Shown: positions 26,837 to 36,424, counted from the stretch's first letter. The stretch is DNA of 64,000 nt from Deferribacteres bacterium (GCA_020633675.1 JACKDE010000002.1:558001-622000); one strand, 5' to 3'. The notes: generated from the sequence alone by a model not told the origin. Translations and numbers: made by a program.

Positions 26837-27739
26837 TTATACTTTTTCAAAGACAAAGCGATAGTGGTTCAAAAGCTCACGTTCGAAGCATATTTTATTG
26901 GCGCTCACCCCAAACAGACCGACGCGTTTTCTGAATGCTTTACTTGTGAGGTAGGTTGGAATTAACGACAGGTAGAACAGGTACTTTTTCATGTTAAATC
27001 GCCGGTATCGCTTATTCCACTGCGTGATGGTTTCGATATAATCCAGTCTGCCGCTGCTGGAATGGATCAGTTGAAAGTATGGCTTGGCAGTCTCAACAAC
27101 ATGATCATGGCCATAGGGCAGCCACGAGCCGGGAAATTGACGCTCGAGCAGCGCCAGCATGTAGGCGTCTGAATTTTTATCTGCGTGAATATCCAGGTCT
27201 TTATATTCGATCCTGTTTTTGCCAAAAGTCATCGTCTGCAAATAGAATCTGCCGCCGACTGGCAAAAGGTTATGAACCGTCTTGAAGAAACTTTGATAAA
27301 TTTCATCCTGTTTGCCTGCCCGATAGTCTTCAACCGAACAAAAATGCTCGAATGCTCCCAGGCTGACCGCCGCGTCAAAGGCGCCAAACGTTTCAGGCTG
27401 AACCGCCCGGCAATCCATGATATGCACATCGAGGCCGTTGTGCTGGCATGCCTTTGCTTGTCCGGCGGAAAGTGTAAGGCCAACGCCGTCCATGCCTTTG
27501 TCCTTGATGAAGCTCAAAAAAGGCCCCCAGCCACACCCCAAATCCAGCACCCGGGAACCGACTCGAAGATTTAAATTTTCAACGATGAATTCTTTCTTTT
27601 GCTCTTGTGCCTGTTCCAACGACATTGAAAAATCGCCATTATACATCGCGCCACTGAAATCGCCGGTTTCGCCAATGCAAATACGGAAAATGCGATCGAT
27701 CAGGGTGTATGTATAATCCAAATCTTTTTGTTCAGCCAT
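26837..27739 (-). CDS. Cyclopropane-fatty-acid-synthase family methyltransferase
   Basis: 300 residues from ATG 27739, preferred because GGATGGAG lies 9 bases upstream; ATG 27754 would add five residues. SAM motif I is VLDLGCGWGPFLSFIKDKG, preceded by MYNGDFSMSLEQAQEQKKEFI, the MYS..F....SL..AQ pattern of the CFA/mycolic-acid methyltransferase family, and followed by VSLGAFEHF (post-motif with Glu and His). The C-terminal half has FNMKKYLFYLSLIPTYL. Family members methylate unsaturated lipid chains. It lies on the same strand as idi and the carotenoid genes, 367 bases away, so a shared transcript is uncertain. It could methylate a membrane lipid or a terpenoid. Confidence 0.85.
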   Translation of the reverse strand: MAEQKDLDYTYTLIDRIFRICIGETGDFSGAMYNGDFSMSLEQAQEQKKEFIVENLNLRVGSRVLDLGCGWGPFLSFIKDKGMDGVGLTLSAGQAKACQHNGLDVHIMDCRAVQPETFGAFDAAVSLGAFEHFCSVEDYRAGKQDEIYQSFFKTVHNLLPVGGRFYLQTMTFGKNRIEYKDLDIHADKNSDAYMLALLERQFPGSWLPYGHDHVVETAKPYFQLIHSSSGRLDYIETITQWNKRYRRFNMKKYLFYLSLIPTYLTSKAFRKRVGLFGVSANKICFERELLNHYRFVFEKV

Positions 27740-28106
27740 GTCTGCACACTCCATCCTTACCTAAACAATCATTAGCTTTCATTCGCCACTGCTGTCGAAA
27801 CAGTCGTGGCGGTCCCATTCGTATCCTCACATTTTTTATCTATAATCGGCTCGCATGCACATTCGGTTTGGCAGAGGAAAAGAGATTCTTTGATCCCATG
27901 ATAGAAGGTCGGTTCTGTTCGCTGGCTATTTTGTCGTGGGCATAGTAGGGGATTTACTCGATCGAGCAGTTTCGACTGGTTAGGTTGGAGTGAATTTGCA
28001 GAAAGCGTTACCATGGATTCCCCCATTGAGAACGCTGTGCATGAAACCTTTTAACGGAAATATTGAGAATCGGCGTGTGAATGTCAAGTGGAAAAGTGAA
28101 GAAAAA
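27740..28106 (-). other. Intergenic region upstream of the CFA-type gene
   Basis: 367 bases. A hairpin with arms CGCCAC (27784-27789) and GTGGCG (27806-27811) stands about 45 bases before the methyltransferase start; its role is unknown and no T-run follows. The rest shows no gene. Confidence 0.4.
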
Positions 28107-28640
28107 TCATGCTGAACTGGGGGGCTGTCCAGACCTCGCCTGCAGCACTTTGTGCACGGCGATTTTGAACCAGGCGGTGAAGTTTTCGGGGGCGATGGCG
28201 AGGTCTTTTTTGAGCGTATCAATGCTGACCCAGCGGTGCGCCATGACTTCTCCGGGGTCGGGCAGGGCAGCGCCGTCGTAACGGCCGATAAAGACATGAT
28301 CCAATTCGTGCTCGATCAGGCCGTTGTCGAACTCGGCACGGTAGATAAAGTCGAAGGCTTTGTTGAGATTGCAGGAGATGCCCATTTCTTCACGCAGACG
28401 GCGGCGGGCAGCAGCTTCGGTCTGCTCGCCTGGACGTGGATGGCTGCAGCAGGTGTTGGTCCACAGGCCGCCGCTATGGTACTTTTCTGCGGCGCGCTGT
28501 TGCAGCAGCATTTCATCTTTGGCGTTGAACAAAAACACCGAAAAGGCCCGGTGCAGCTTGCCCTTGCGATGCGCCTCCAGCTTTTCCGCTACACCGATTT
28601 CACGATCCTGCTGGTCGACGAGGATGACCTGTTCCTGCAT
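28107..28640 (-). CDS. idi: Isopentenyl-diphosphate delta-isomerase, type 1
   Basis: 177 residues, as in E. coli Idi. It interconverts IPP and DMAPP, the two C5 units for carotenoids. The Nudix-type fold is clear: catalytic Cys in WTNTCCSHPRPGE (residues 64-65), metal ligands HRAFSVFLF and the Nudix box AARRRLREEMG, and catalytic Glu in IEHELDHVF (110-112). It lies on the same strand downstream of the carotenoid genes (230 bases, carrying a repeat), consistent with supply of precursors. Confidence 0.97.
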   Translation of the reverse strand: MQEQVILVDQQDREIGVAEKLEAHRKGKLHRAFSVFLFNAKDEMLLQQRAAEKYHSGGLWTNTCCSHPRPGEQTEAAARRRLREEMGISCNLNKAFDFIYRAEFDNGLIEHELDHVFIGRYDGAALPDPGEVMAHRWVSIDTLKKDLAIAPENFTAWFKIAVHKVLQARSGQPPSSA

Positions 28641-28735
28641 TGCCGGTTCTCCTTTTTCTTTTGCTGCGAAGGCGCACGGATTTTCACGAATTTGAAAGCG
28701 CCTTTATCCGGAAATCAATATCTGTGTTTTCGTTC

Positions 28736-28852
28736 TTAGCCACGGATTGACACTGATCTTCACAGATTCTTAAGTCAGTTACATAGAATGCTTACTGGCA
28801 AAAATTTCAAACTTCAAAATATCAGTGAAAATCTGTGCACATCTGTGGCTAA
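28736..28852. repeat. Inverted repeat with TTAGCCAC arms
   Basis: TTAGCCAC (28736-28743) and GTGGCTAA (28845-28852) frame an element whose inner parts are also complementary (CAGATTCTT against AATCTGTG, ACTGATC against ATCAGTG). It sits between idi and the lycopene cyclase gene. Confidence 0.65.
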
Positions 28853-28870
28853 AAAATGAAACGGATACGC

Positions 28871-29608
28871 TCACCCAGCGGCATTGTGGTATCGCATCGG
28901 GATAGCGCTGTTGTGAAAAGCCTTTTTGGTGCGCCATGAAATGATCGATTCATAGAGGGTGATATTCATCAAAATCATCAACATACCGTAAAAAAAATCC
29001 TCGACCGGAATCGTGAACACGCGCACGCCGAGATTTTCAGCATTGTTGTACCACACCACCTGTTCATCGACAAAGGAGCCGGTCAGCAAGCCATTGACGA
29101 TCAAAAACGGCAAAAGCAGCACCAGATAGGCGAGGTAAAACCGACCGAGATAGGTCGATTTGAACACCAATAGATGCAACAGCAAAAACGCCGCGGTGGC
29201 CAGAAACGTCGTGCTGGTGTAAAGTCGCTGCAAATTGAGCAGGCCGCCGAGCGTGAGCGCCACGATTAAAACGACGGTGATGGTGCGGTCATACGGGCCT
29301 AAATAGTCCTTTTTGATCAGCAAATTCAGGCACGCATAGGTGAACACGCAGGCATACGGAATGCACAAAAAGAACAGCCACTCCTCCATCGGCAGGTTGA
29401 TCCAGTTGATGCCATTGAGGTGCAGCGGATTGAAGCCCCACACGCCCCAGCGGGTAAAATAGACATCCCACCAGATGAACACGCCGGCGGTAATCAGCAT
29501 GGCCGGCCAGAAAGCATACCAGGTGCGATCGAACCGCAATTGCTTGTGAAAACTATAGATAAACGGAATTGAAATCGCACCGAGATTGATCAGCAGATAG
29601 GTGCTCAT
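28871..29608 (-). CDS. crtY: Lycopene cyclase, fused CrtYc-CrtYd (heterodimer-type domains)
   Basis: 245 residues from ATG 29608, which overlaps the crtZ stop by 4 bases; a longer open frame upstream is a crtZ shadow. Six or seven membrane helices. The lycopene-cyclase domain motif P-(M/V)-E-(E/D)-x-x-F occurs twice, LPMEEWLFFLCIPYACVFTY and IPVEDFFYGMLMILMNITLYE, so the two small subunits found separately in actinobacteria are fused here, as in many Bacteroidota and archaea. It cyclises the ends of lycopene to give beta-carotene in the membrane. Confidence 0.9.
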   Translation of the reverse strand: MSTYLLINLGAISIPFIYSFHKQLRFDRTWYAFWPAMLITAGVFIWWDVYFTRWGVWGFNPLHLNGINWINLPMEEWLFFLCIPYACVFTYACLNLLIKKDYLGPYDRTITVVLIVALTLGGLLNLQRLYTSTTFLATAAFLLLHLLVFKSTYLGRFYLAYLVLLLPFLIVNGLLTGSFVDEQVVWYNNAENLGVRVFTIPVEDFFYGMLMILMNITLYESIISWRTKKAFHNSAIPMRYHNAAG

Positions 29609-30084
29609 TTGGCGTATTTTTCTTTGCTGGCTTTGGCTTCGATGAAGTACTTGCGCGGCGGCAGCAGCATGCCAAAACACTCGCCATCTTCTTTGCCGAG
29701 GTGTTTGTGATGCACCTTGTGGGCACGGCGAAGCGCGGCAAAATAGACATTGTTGGTGCGGGTCAGCACTTTGACACGCTGGTGAATGAACAGGTCGTGC
29801 ACAAACACGTAAGCGGCGCCGTAGAGCGTAATACCGATGCCGATCCAAAGGCGTGGATCCATGGCACCGTTGCTGATACCGAAATAAATCAGTGTCATAC
29901 CCGGAATGGCAAAAATCAGGAAAAACGCATCGTTGCGTTCCCAGAAGGAATCGTGATCTTTTTGGTGATGATCGCGGTGCAGTACCCACAAAAGCCCGTG
30001 CATAACGTATTTGTGTGTGAACCAGGCCACAAATTCCATGAAAAGGAATGTAGCCAACATGAGAGCAATATTGAGTGCGAGCAT
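29605..30084 (-). CDS. crtZ: Beta-carotene hydroxylase, CrtZ type
   Basis: 159 residues, standard for CrtZ. The four histidine boxes of the di-iron hydroxylase are present: FTHKYVMHG, HRDHHQKDH, HDLFIHQR and AHKVHHKH. It adds 3-hydroxyl groups to beta-carotene, giving cryptoxanthin and zeaxanthin. It sits between crtB (21-base gap) and crtY (4-base overlap), so the genes are one operon. Four hydrophobic segments place it in the membrane. Confidence 0.96.
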   Translation of the reverse strand: MLALNIALMLATFLFMEFVAWFTHKYVMHGLLWVLHRDHHQKDHDSFWERNDAFFLIFAIPGMTLIYFGISNGAMDPRLWIGIGITLYGAAYVFVHDLFIHQRVKVLTRTNNVYFAALRRAHKVHHKHLGKEDGECFGMLLPPRKYFIEAKASKEKYAK

Positions 30085-30105
30085 TTGTCCATCCTTTTGT
30101 TACAA

Positions 30106-30954
30106 TTACAACAATCCAAAGCTATAACGAAAATATGAATGAATCAAGAGCCGAAATTTTTGATGATTGGGCACGCTCAATCGTTGCCGCAGCAGGGCCT
30201 CGCCGGTTGTGGATTCGATGCGCTCGAGCAGGGCGCGGTAATAAACGTATGCTACATACACACCAAAACGCGCGCCGCGCGGCAGGCGCTTGATGCCATC
30301 CAGCGCGATCCGAAAGTCTTCACGAATATCGGCTTCGATCGCGGCTTTGGTTTTTTCACAGAAATTGCGGACGTCCACGTTTGGAAAATAGGTGCGTTTG
30401 AGCTCATGAAAATCCGTGTGCAGATCACGAAGGAAGTTGACTTTTTGAAAGGCCGAGCCGAGCCGCATAGCCGGCTTTTTCAGTGATTGGTAGAGCGCTT
30501 CATTGCCGTTGCAGAAAACCCGCAGGCACATCAAACCAACCACCTCTGCCGAACCCAAAATGTAATCTTCATATGAAAGCTGGTTGTGGCGATTTTTTTC
30601 GAGATCCATCTCCATGCTGCGCAGAAATGTGTCGATCAACTCGCGTTCAATATGATAGCGATTGACAACTTGCTGGAAGCTGTGCAATACCGGATTCAGG
30701 CTGATGCCGTCTTCGATGGCTTTGTACGTGTCGTTTCGAAATGTGTCCAGCAGCCGCTCTTTGTCGTGTTGGTGAAACGTATCGACAATTTCGTCGGCAA
30801 AGCGCACAAAACCGTAAATGCCGTAAATCGGCTCGTGCAGCTTGCGCTCAAGAAAATAGATGCCGAGTGAAAAGCTGGTACTGTATGTCCGCGTAATGTT
30901 TTTGCTGCAACGTGCAGCAACTTTGTCGAATAATTTCAACATCGAATCATCCAT
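30106..30954 (-). CDS. crtB: Phytoene synthase
   Basis: 282 residues. The two aspartate-rich sites for Mg-diphosphate are RFADEIVDTF and FLRDLHTDF (DxxxD form), and the substrate-binding KNITRTYSTSFSLG and YIYG-like GIYGFVRFADE match squalene/phytoene synthases. It condenses two GGPP into phytoene. It lies 51 bases after crtI. ATG 30954 and ATG 30942 are both possible starts; an AAGG lies directly before the first. The required GGPP synthase is not in the window. Confidence 0.95.
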   Translation of the reverse strand: MDDSMLKLFDKVAARCSKNITRTYSTSFSLGIYFLERKLHEPIYGIYGFVRFADEIVDTFHQHDKERLLDTFRNDTYKAIEDGISLNPVLHSFQQVVNRYHIERELIDTFLRSMEMDLEKNRHNQLSYEDYILGSAEVVGLMCLRVFCNGNEALYQSLKKPAMRLGSAFQKVNFLRDLHTDFHELKRTYFPNVDVRNFCEKTKAAIEADIREDFRIALDGIKRLPRGARFGVYVAYVYYRALLERIESTTGEALLRQRLSVPNHQKFRLLIHSYFRYSFGLL

Positions 30955-31005
30955 CCTTTTTGATTCAAACGGTTTACATTTTCAGAAGGCGGCAAGAGTA
31001 CTTTT

Positions 31006-32481
31006 TTATATCTGATTGAGCCGTTTCAGCGCCTCATTGGCAGCGACTTGCCCGGAAATCAGGCTTGGTGGCACTCCGGGGCCAGGCACGGTGAGTTGGC
31101 CGGCAAAGTAGAGATTGTGCACTTTTTTGCTCACGAGCGATGGCTTCAGATTGGCGGTCTGGCGCAAAGTGTTGGCGAGCCCGTAGGCATTGCCTTTGAA
31201 GGCATGGTAGTCGTTTTTGAAATCTTGCACGCAGTAACTGCGCTGATAGACAATATGATTGCGAACAGCCTGACCCGTGAGCTTTTCCAGTCGGGACATA
31301 ACAATATCAAAATAGCGTTGCCGTAGGACATCCGTGTCTTTGAGGTCGGGCGCGAGCGGGATCAGGACGAACAGATTTTCGCAGCCTTGCGGTGCTACGC
31401 TATCATCGGTTTTCGACGGCGCACAGACATAAAAAAGCGGCTTTTCCGGCCAGCGTTTTGTCTCGTAGATCTCTTGAGCATGGGCATCGAGATCTTCATC
31501 GAAAAACAGGTTGTGATGCTGCAAATGGTCGAGCTTTTTGTCGATGCCGAGATAGAAAATCAAACTCGACGGCGCCAGCACGCGCTTTTGCCAATAGTTC
31601 TCGCTATACATGCGATGTTCGGGCCTCAACAGTTTTTGTTCGACGTGATGATAATCCGCACCGGCGATCACACAATCCGCCGGGTAGCGCGTATCTGCTG
31701 CGCGTACGCCAACGGCCTGGCTGTTGCGCACCTCGATCTCGCTGACTTCAGCACCGGGCACGAATTTCACGCCCAAAGACTCTGCCAGGCTGACCATGCC
31801 CTCGATAATTTTGTACATGCCACCCATCGGATACCAGGTCCCAAGGCTGAGCGCAGCGTAATTCATCAGGCTGTACAGCGCCGGAGTGTTTTTCGGCATG
31901 CCGCCCAAAAACAGTACCGGAAATTCCATCAACCGGATCAAGCGCGGATCGCGGAAATATTTGCGCACGTAGGCATGCAATGACTGGAAAACATGCAACT
32001 TGAGCACGCCTTTTAAAAAGTCACGGTCGAGGAATTCAGTCAAAGATTGGCCCGGGTTGTACACCAGTCGCTCCATGCCGACATTGTATTTGAAAGCGGC
32101 TTCATCGAGAAATTGCCGGAGTTTGGCGCTGCTGCCCGGCTCGATTTTTTCAAAAACGGCGTCCAGCGCCTCCGGTTGCGCCGGAATCTGCAAAAGATCG
32201 TCCTTGCCAAAATAAATCTGGTAGGACGGATCGAGTTCGCGCAGATCGTAAAAATCCGCGACGTTGCGACCGAAGAGCCGGAAATAGCTTTCAAATACTT
32301 CCGGCATCCAGTACCAGCTTGGACCCATGTCAAAAACAAAGCCGTCAGCGGAATATTGGCGCGCCCGTCCGCCGAGGGAGTCGTTTTTTTCGAGCACAGT
32401 TACACTGACGCCCTGTTTTGCCAGCACTGAGGCCGCCGCGATACCCGCGAAGCCTGAACCGATCACCACTGCTTTTTTCAT
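31006..32481 (-). CDS. crtI: Phytoene desaturase (CrtI type)
   Basis: 491 residues from ATG 32481; the upstream open frame is not convincing. FAD/NAD-binding signature KKAVVIGSGFAGIAAASVLAKQG then VTVLEKNDSLGGRARQY, and the C-terminal FAD motif LYFAGQLTVPGPGVPPSLISGQVAA. GPSWYWMPEVFESYF is typical of Bacteroidota CrtI. It desaturates phytoene to lycopene using FAD. It follows the TonB receptor by 58 bases and precedes crtB by 51, all on one strand. Confidence 0.96.
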   Translation of the reverse strand: MKKAVVIGSGFAGIAAASVLAKQGVSVTVLEKNDSLGGRARQYSADGFVFDMGPSWYWMPEVFESYFRLFGRNVADFYDLRELDPSYQIYFGKDDLLQIPAQPEALDAVFEKIEPGSSAKLRQFLDEAAFKYNVGMERLVYNPGQSLTEFLDRDFLKGVLKLHVFQSLHAYVRKYFRDPRLIRLMEFPVLFLGGMPKNTPALYSLMNYAALSLGTWYPMGGMYKIIEGMVSLAESLGVKFVPGAEVSEIEVRNSQAVGVRAADTRYPADCVIAGADYHHVEQKLLRPEHRMYSENYWQKRVLAPSSLIFYLGIDKKLDHLQHHNLFFDEDLDAHAQEIYETKRWPEKPLFYVCAPSKTDDSVAPQGCENLFVLIPLAPDLKDTDVLRQRYFDIVMSRLEKLTGQAVRNHIVYQRSYCVQDFKNDYHAFKGNAYGLANTLRQTANLKPSLVSKKVHNLYFAGQLTVPGPGVPPSLISGQVAANEALKRLNQI

Positions 32482-32539
32482 CGAATGTTTCTGACTTTCA
32501 ATTTTGTGTGAATGCACCTGGAGAAGACCTGTTGGATGC

Positions 32540-34885
32540 TTAAAACTCTGCACTAATACCGATAGATGGCAAAATGCCGAGTTCGTCACGGTCTAAAATT
32601 TTCTGTTCCCAAAAGTCGTATCTTGGCCGGTTGTAGAGTTTGTTATTGTACGCGTTTTGTACATCTGTGAATACGATCAGCGACCAGGTTCTGAAATTGA
32701 ATCGCCGGTCAACGCGGATGTCAAGAAGATGGCCTGCCGGTAGCCGGTCGGCCAGATATTCCTGCGGCAAGTTCTGGATCAGGCCGCGGTTGAGCTCAGG
32801 GAGATAAACCGGTGTATAGGGTGCCCCGGTGAAATAACGCAATTTGGCGCTGATTTCCCATTTTGTACTAAATTTATAGCCTCCGGAAATATTGAATATG
32901 AGACGCTGATCATACTGGCCTGGATACGTACGGCCATTAGCTGCTGTGTATTCGCTTTTATTCAAAGCCAGACTGACCTGGCCGTACAGCGGCGTATCGG
33001 AGTATTTTTTTTGCAGCAGCAGTTCGAAGCCATACGACCTCCCACTGCCATCGGAGACCAACGGGAAATAGCCAAAAGATTGGTAATTGTCTTCGCGACC
33101 ACCATAGCCGACTCCGGTGTTGGTGAGAACAAGATAATCGGTGCCCGCCGTTGCGCCAGTGGGCAAATCGCGATAGCGCTTGTAGTAGCTTTCCAGCTTC
33201 AAATTGACGTCATCGCGCAGGCGTGCGCTGAGACCGGTAATGATCATATCGTTTTTCAGGGCCTTCAAGCCGCGGTTTACCGGATTGCTTACCCAGACAT
33301 ACGCTGGTGACTGATAGTAGCGACCATAGCTGGCGCTCAGCTGTACGGCATCGCTGAGCTGCAGTTGTGCGGAGCTGCGGATGGCCGGGTAAAAAGCTTT
33401 GTCAAGGAAATCGAAATAGTCGGCACGCACACCAAAGTTGACTTCAAGTCGCTGGCCGACTTGCTGCTCGAGTTGCAGGTATGCACCTGCTTTTGTGACC
33501 GCTGTATCTGCGAGAATGGTGTTGGGCAGGTCGATAGAGCTGAGCGGCACTTCCCGGCCATTGCGATCAAAAATGGTGTCAGCAAAAGCTGTGGTGTTGT
33601 CGTTCAGGAGCCGCTTCAGAACCACGCCTGTGGAAAAACCCGTGCGCTTTGAAAGTTGTGTGAAGCCATCGACCTTAAAATTGAGCTCGGTTTCGGTGGC
33701 ATTGCTGCGAAAATATTCCCGTTCAAGCGAATCGATCTGGCTGAATCGGAAGTCGATGCGATTCAGGCCAAGCGACCAATCGACAAAGCCTTTGCCAAAA
33801 ATCTTGCGGTATTTGGCCCCGGTGATAAATTGATCTTGCGAGTTGCCCAGAATCCCGGCATTTGTCACGCGGTTTTCCAGGCTGCTCTGGTCACGGTCGA
33901 CGCGGTCAACTGCGGCCAAAGCCATCACGGTGAGCTCATCCGTAGCGCTGAAATTGTAGGTGCCAAAAAAATTAAAATCGGTATAGACCGGCACAAAGGG
34001 CAAACCTAAGGCTTTAAATAGAATGTCGAGATAGCTGCGGCGGGCGGAGAACAGGAAACTGCCCTTTGGCGTGACCGGTCCTTCCAGATTCAGCCCGAAC
34101 TGGGTCGCAGATATCGTGGCCTTGCCCCCAACACGATCGGAGCGGCCTGGACGCATATTCACTGATAATACAGACGACATTTTATCGCCGAATTTCGCTG
34201 AAAAGCCACCGGTGGAGAATTCGATGTCGTCAACAAAATCGAGATTCACAAAACTCAGCGCGCCACTGCTCAGACCCTGGCTGCCGAAGTGGTTGATGTT
34301 CGGCACTTCAAGTCCATTCACAAGATAAAGATTTTCGGATGGCCCGCCGCCGCGCACCAGCAAATCGTTGCGTCCACCATCGTTGATGACGGCGACACCC
34401 GGCAGAGTCGCTGCGGTGCGAACGACATCTTCGAAGCCGCCGGGAAAACGCCGGATTTCCTCCCGAGCAAGCGCTGAAGTGCTTACCGGAGCCAGCTCAC
34501 TCTCGACAAAATAGCCTGCCGTGACCGTGACGGCCTGGCCCAGTATTGCTGTCGGGACCAGACTGACATTCGCGATCGCCGGGCGTGCTGAATTGACAAC
34601 AACGTCGGTTTTGAAAAAATTTTCGTAGCCGATATAGCTAAACCGCAGTCGATAGGAGCCCGGTGGCACGTTCGCAATACGGAAATTACCAAGCGTATCC
34701 GTCGTTGCGCCGCGTTGCGTGTCGAGCAGAACAACATTGACACCGATCAGCGCCTGTTGTGTTTTGGCATCTTTAACATGACCGGTAATCGCACCGCGTT
34801 CCTGACCGTGCAGCAGTAGCGGAATCAGGAGCAAAATGGTGGTGAGTACCGGCAAAATGAAATTTTGAGCATGTGATCTTTTCAA
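32540..34885 (-). CDS. TonB-dependent outer-membrane receptor with carboxypeptidase-regulatory N-domain
   Basis: 781 residues. Signal peptide about 1-28 (FILPVLTTILLLIPLLLHGQ), then a CarboxypepD_reg-like beta domain (AITGHVKDAKTQQALIGVNVVLLD, about 32-110), a plug domain (REEIRRFPGGFEDVVRTAATLPGV, LLVRGGGPSENLYLVNGLEVP, about 140-250) and a 22-strand barrel ending WEQKILDRDELGILPSIGISAEF with aromatic C-terminal Phe. It overlaps the SDR gene stop by 4 bases and precedes crtI, so it is an operon member. Such receptors import siderophores, vitamins or large substrates; a role in handling carotenoid, or in using light-associated nutrients, is a guess. No SusD partner is adjacent. Confidence 0.9.
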   Translation of the reverse strand: MKRSHAQNFILPVLTTILLLIPLLLHGQERGAITGHVKDAKTQQALIGVNVVLLDTQRGATTDTLGNFRIANVPPGSYRLRFSYIGYENFFKTDVVVNSARPAIANVSLVPTAILGQAVTVTAGYFVESELAPVSTSALAREEIRRFPGGFEDVVRTAATLPGVAVINDGGRNDLLVRGGGPSENLYLVNGLEVPNINHFGSQGLSSGALSFVNLDFVDDIEFSTGGFSAKFGDKMSSVLSVNMRPGRSDRVGGKATISATQFGLNLEGPVTPKGSFLFSARRSYLDILFKALGLPFVPVYTDFNFFGTYNFSATDELTVMALAAVDRVDRDQSSLENRVTNAGILGNSQDQFITGAKYRKIFGKGFVDWSLGLNRIDFRFSQIDSLEREYFRSNATETELNFKVDGFTQLSKRTGFSTGVVLKRLLNDNTTAFADTIFDRNGREVPLSSIDLPNTILADTAVTKAGAYLQLEQQVGQRLEVNFGVRADYFDFLDKAFYPAIRSSAQLQLSDAVQLSASYGRYYQSPAYVWVSNPVNRGLKALKNDMIITGLSARLRDDVNLKLESYYKRYRDLPTGATAGTDYLVLTNTGVGYGGREDNYQSFGYFPLVSDGSGRSYGFELLLQKKYSDTPLYGQVSLALNKSEYTAANGRTYPGQYDQRLIFNISGGYKFSTKWEISAKLRYFTGAPYTPVYLPELNRGLIQNLPQEYLADRLPAGHLLDIRVDRRFNFRTWSLIVFTDVQNAYNNKLYNRPRYDFWEQKILDRDELGILPSIGISAEF

Positions 34886-36348
34886 GCGAGAGCCTGCCTT
34901 TCAGCCGATTGCACGATACGACGCACCATGCCTCGGAAAATTAAGCTGTGCAACGGATAAACAGCATACCAATAGAGAAGTCCTGCTAAACCGACCGGCT
35001 CAAAGACCGCAGTTTGTTTGATCGTTGACCTGCCGTTCGATGGTTCGACCTCGAATTCCAGCCAGGCGCGGCCGGGCAGCTTCATCTCGGCGGAGAGCCG
35101 CAACTTTCTGCCGGGAACGAAACTTTCGACACGCCACCAATCGATCGCGTCTCCAACTTGCAGCTCATCCGGGTGTCGCCGGCCACGCCGGACACCCACA
35201 CCGCCGACCAACAAATCGAGAAAACCACGCAGATGCCACAGCCAGTTTGCATAATACCAGCCATTTTGCCCTCCGATGCGCTGAATCGGTTTGAAGGCGA
35301 GTTCAGCACATACTTTTGTCTGCCCTCTGCGGTGATCGATCAGGCGGTTTCGAAATTTGACGCCGGCCCAGCTTTTTGCCGCTCCGGCTGACGAGACGGC
35401 ATCTGACCAACGTGTTTCAGCGAATTCCCGCTCTTCGTTGTTGAGCGCATCAGCAATCGCCTGGCTGTAGTGCTTTGGTTGTACCTGGAATAATTCTGCT
35501 GCCGATTCGTCGCGCACGATGGTCGGGTGGCGCAGACTGTCGACGAGCTTGCGTCCGACTCGCGCATACAGAGGCGTGACCAGTCCGAGCCATAAACTCG
35601 AAAGTCGCGGGCTAAGCACCGGCACCGGAATCATATAGCGCTTCAGTTGGCGTTGGCGAGCATATTCCTGCATGAGGTCGTGATAGGAAACGCGTTCGGG
35701 ACCGCCGATTTCGAAAACATAACCACCTTGAACATCAACATGGGTGGCTTGCATCAGATAGGCCAGCAAATCGGAAATGGCGATCGGCTGAGCCATCACC
35801 GACACCCAACGAGGCGTGATCATGACAGGCAATCTTTCGACCAGCGCACGGATCATTTCGAATGACAGGCTGCCGGAGCCGATGACGATCGAAGCACGCA
35901 ACTCGATGACTTGCACACCAGACTGCGCCAAAATACGACCGACTTCATGGCGACTGCGCAAGTGCGGCGAAAGATCATCCTGCTCATCTCCGAGGCCGCC
36001 GAGATAGATGATGCGCTTCACGCCCGCCAACTTCGCTGCCTCACCAAAATTTTCGGCTGCAACGCGATCGAGTTTTTCAAAATCCTCATCCGCGCCCATC
36101 GAGTGGATCATATAGTAGGCGATGTCGATGCCTTGCATTGCGCGCAGCAGACTGGATCTTTCCATCACATCGCCTGCCACAACCTCCGTTGCAGATGCTA
36201 CCCGGTTTCGCAGGAACTCAGGTTTGCGCGCCAGACATCGAACGCTGAATTCTTGTTGAGATTCAAGCTGGTGCAGCAAGCGCCCACCAATGTAGCCAGA
36301 CGCGCCGGTCAATAAAATGCGAATTTGTGTTGATTTAGGGTTGGTCAT
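34882..36348 (-). CDS. SDR-family epimerase/NDUFA9-like protein fused to a DUF2867 domain
   Basis: 488 residues from ATG 36348 (MTNPKSTQIRILLTGASGYIGGRLL). The N-terminal Rossmann domain has TGASGYIGG for NAD(P) and KRIIYLGGLGD; the C-terminal 180 residues (about 310-480) match the DUF2867 region, including GWYYANWLWHLRGFLDLLVGG and RAWLEFEVEP. The combined SDR-DUF2867 layout is known in bacteria but its chemistry is not established. It is the first gene of the carotenoid operon, coupled to the receptor by a 4-base overlap. A candidate promoter lies about 100 bases upstream. The frame upstream to 36489 lacks a start signal. Confidence 0.85.
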   Translation of the reverse strand: MTNPKSTQIRILLTGASGYIGGRLLHQLESQQEFSVRCLARKPEFLRNRVASATEVVAGDVMERSSLLRAMQGIDIAYYMIHSMGADEDFEKLDRVAAENFGEAAKLAGVKRIIYLGGLGDEQDDLSPHLRSRHEVGRILAQSGVQVIELRASIVIGSGSLSFEMIRALVERLPVMITPRWVSVMAQPIAISDLLAYLMQATHVDVQGGYVFEIGGPERVSYHDLMQEYARQRQLKRYMIPVPVLSPRLSSLWLGLVTPLYARVGRKLVDSLRHPTIVRDESAAELFQVQPKHYSQAIADALNNEEREFAETRWSDAVSSAGAAKSWAGVKFRNRLIDHRRGQTKVCAELAFKPIQRIGGQNGWYYANWLWHLRGFLDLLVGGVGVRRGRRHPDELQVGDAIDWWRVESFVPGRKLRLSAEMKLPGRAWLEFEVEPSNGRSTIKQTAVFEPVGLAGLLYWYAVYPLHSLIFRGMVRRIVQSAERQALA

Positions 36349-36424
36349 ACCTGATTCGTAACGTATTTTCTTCTCACCGAGAAAAAAGCAAATCTCGAAC
36401 TCGATGCTGAGAAATAAGCTATTT

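Noticed and set aside
29609..29989. Extended lycopene cyclase frame
   Set aside because: It overlaps crtZ out of frame and has Arg/Cys/His-rich composition; ATG 29608 overlaps the crtZ stop by 4 bases in normal operon style.
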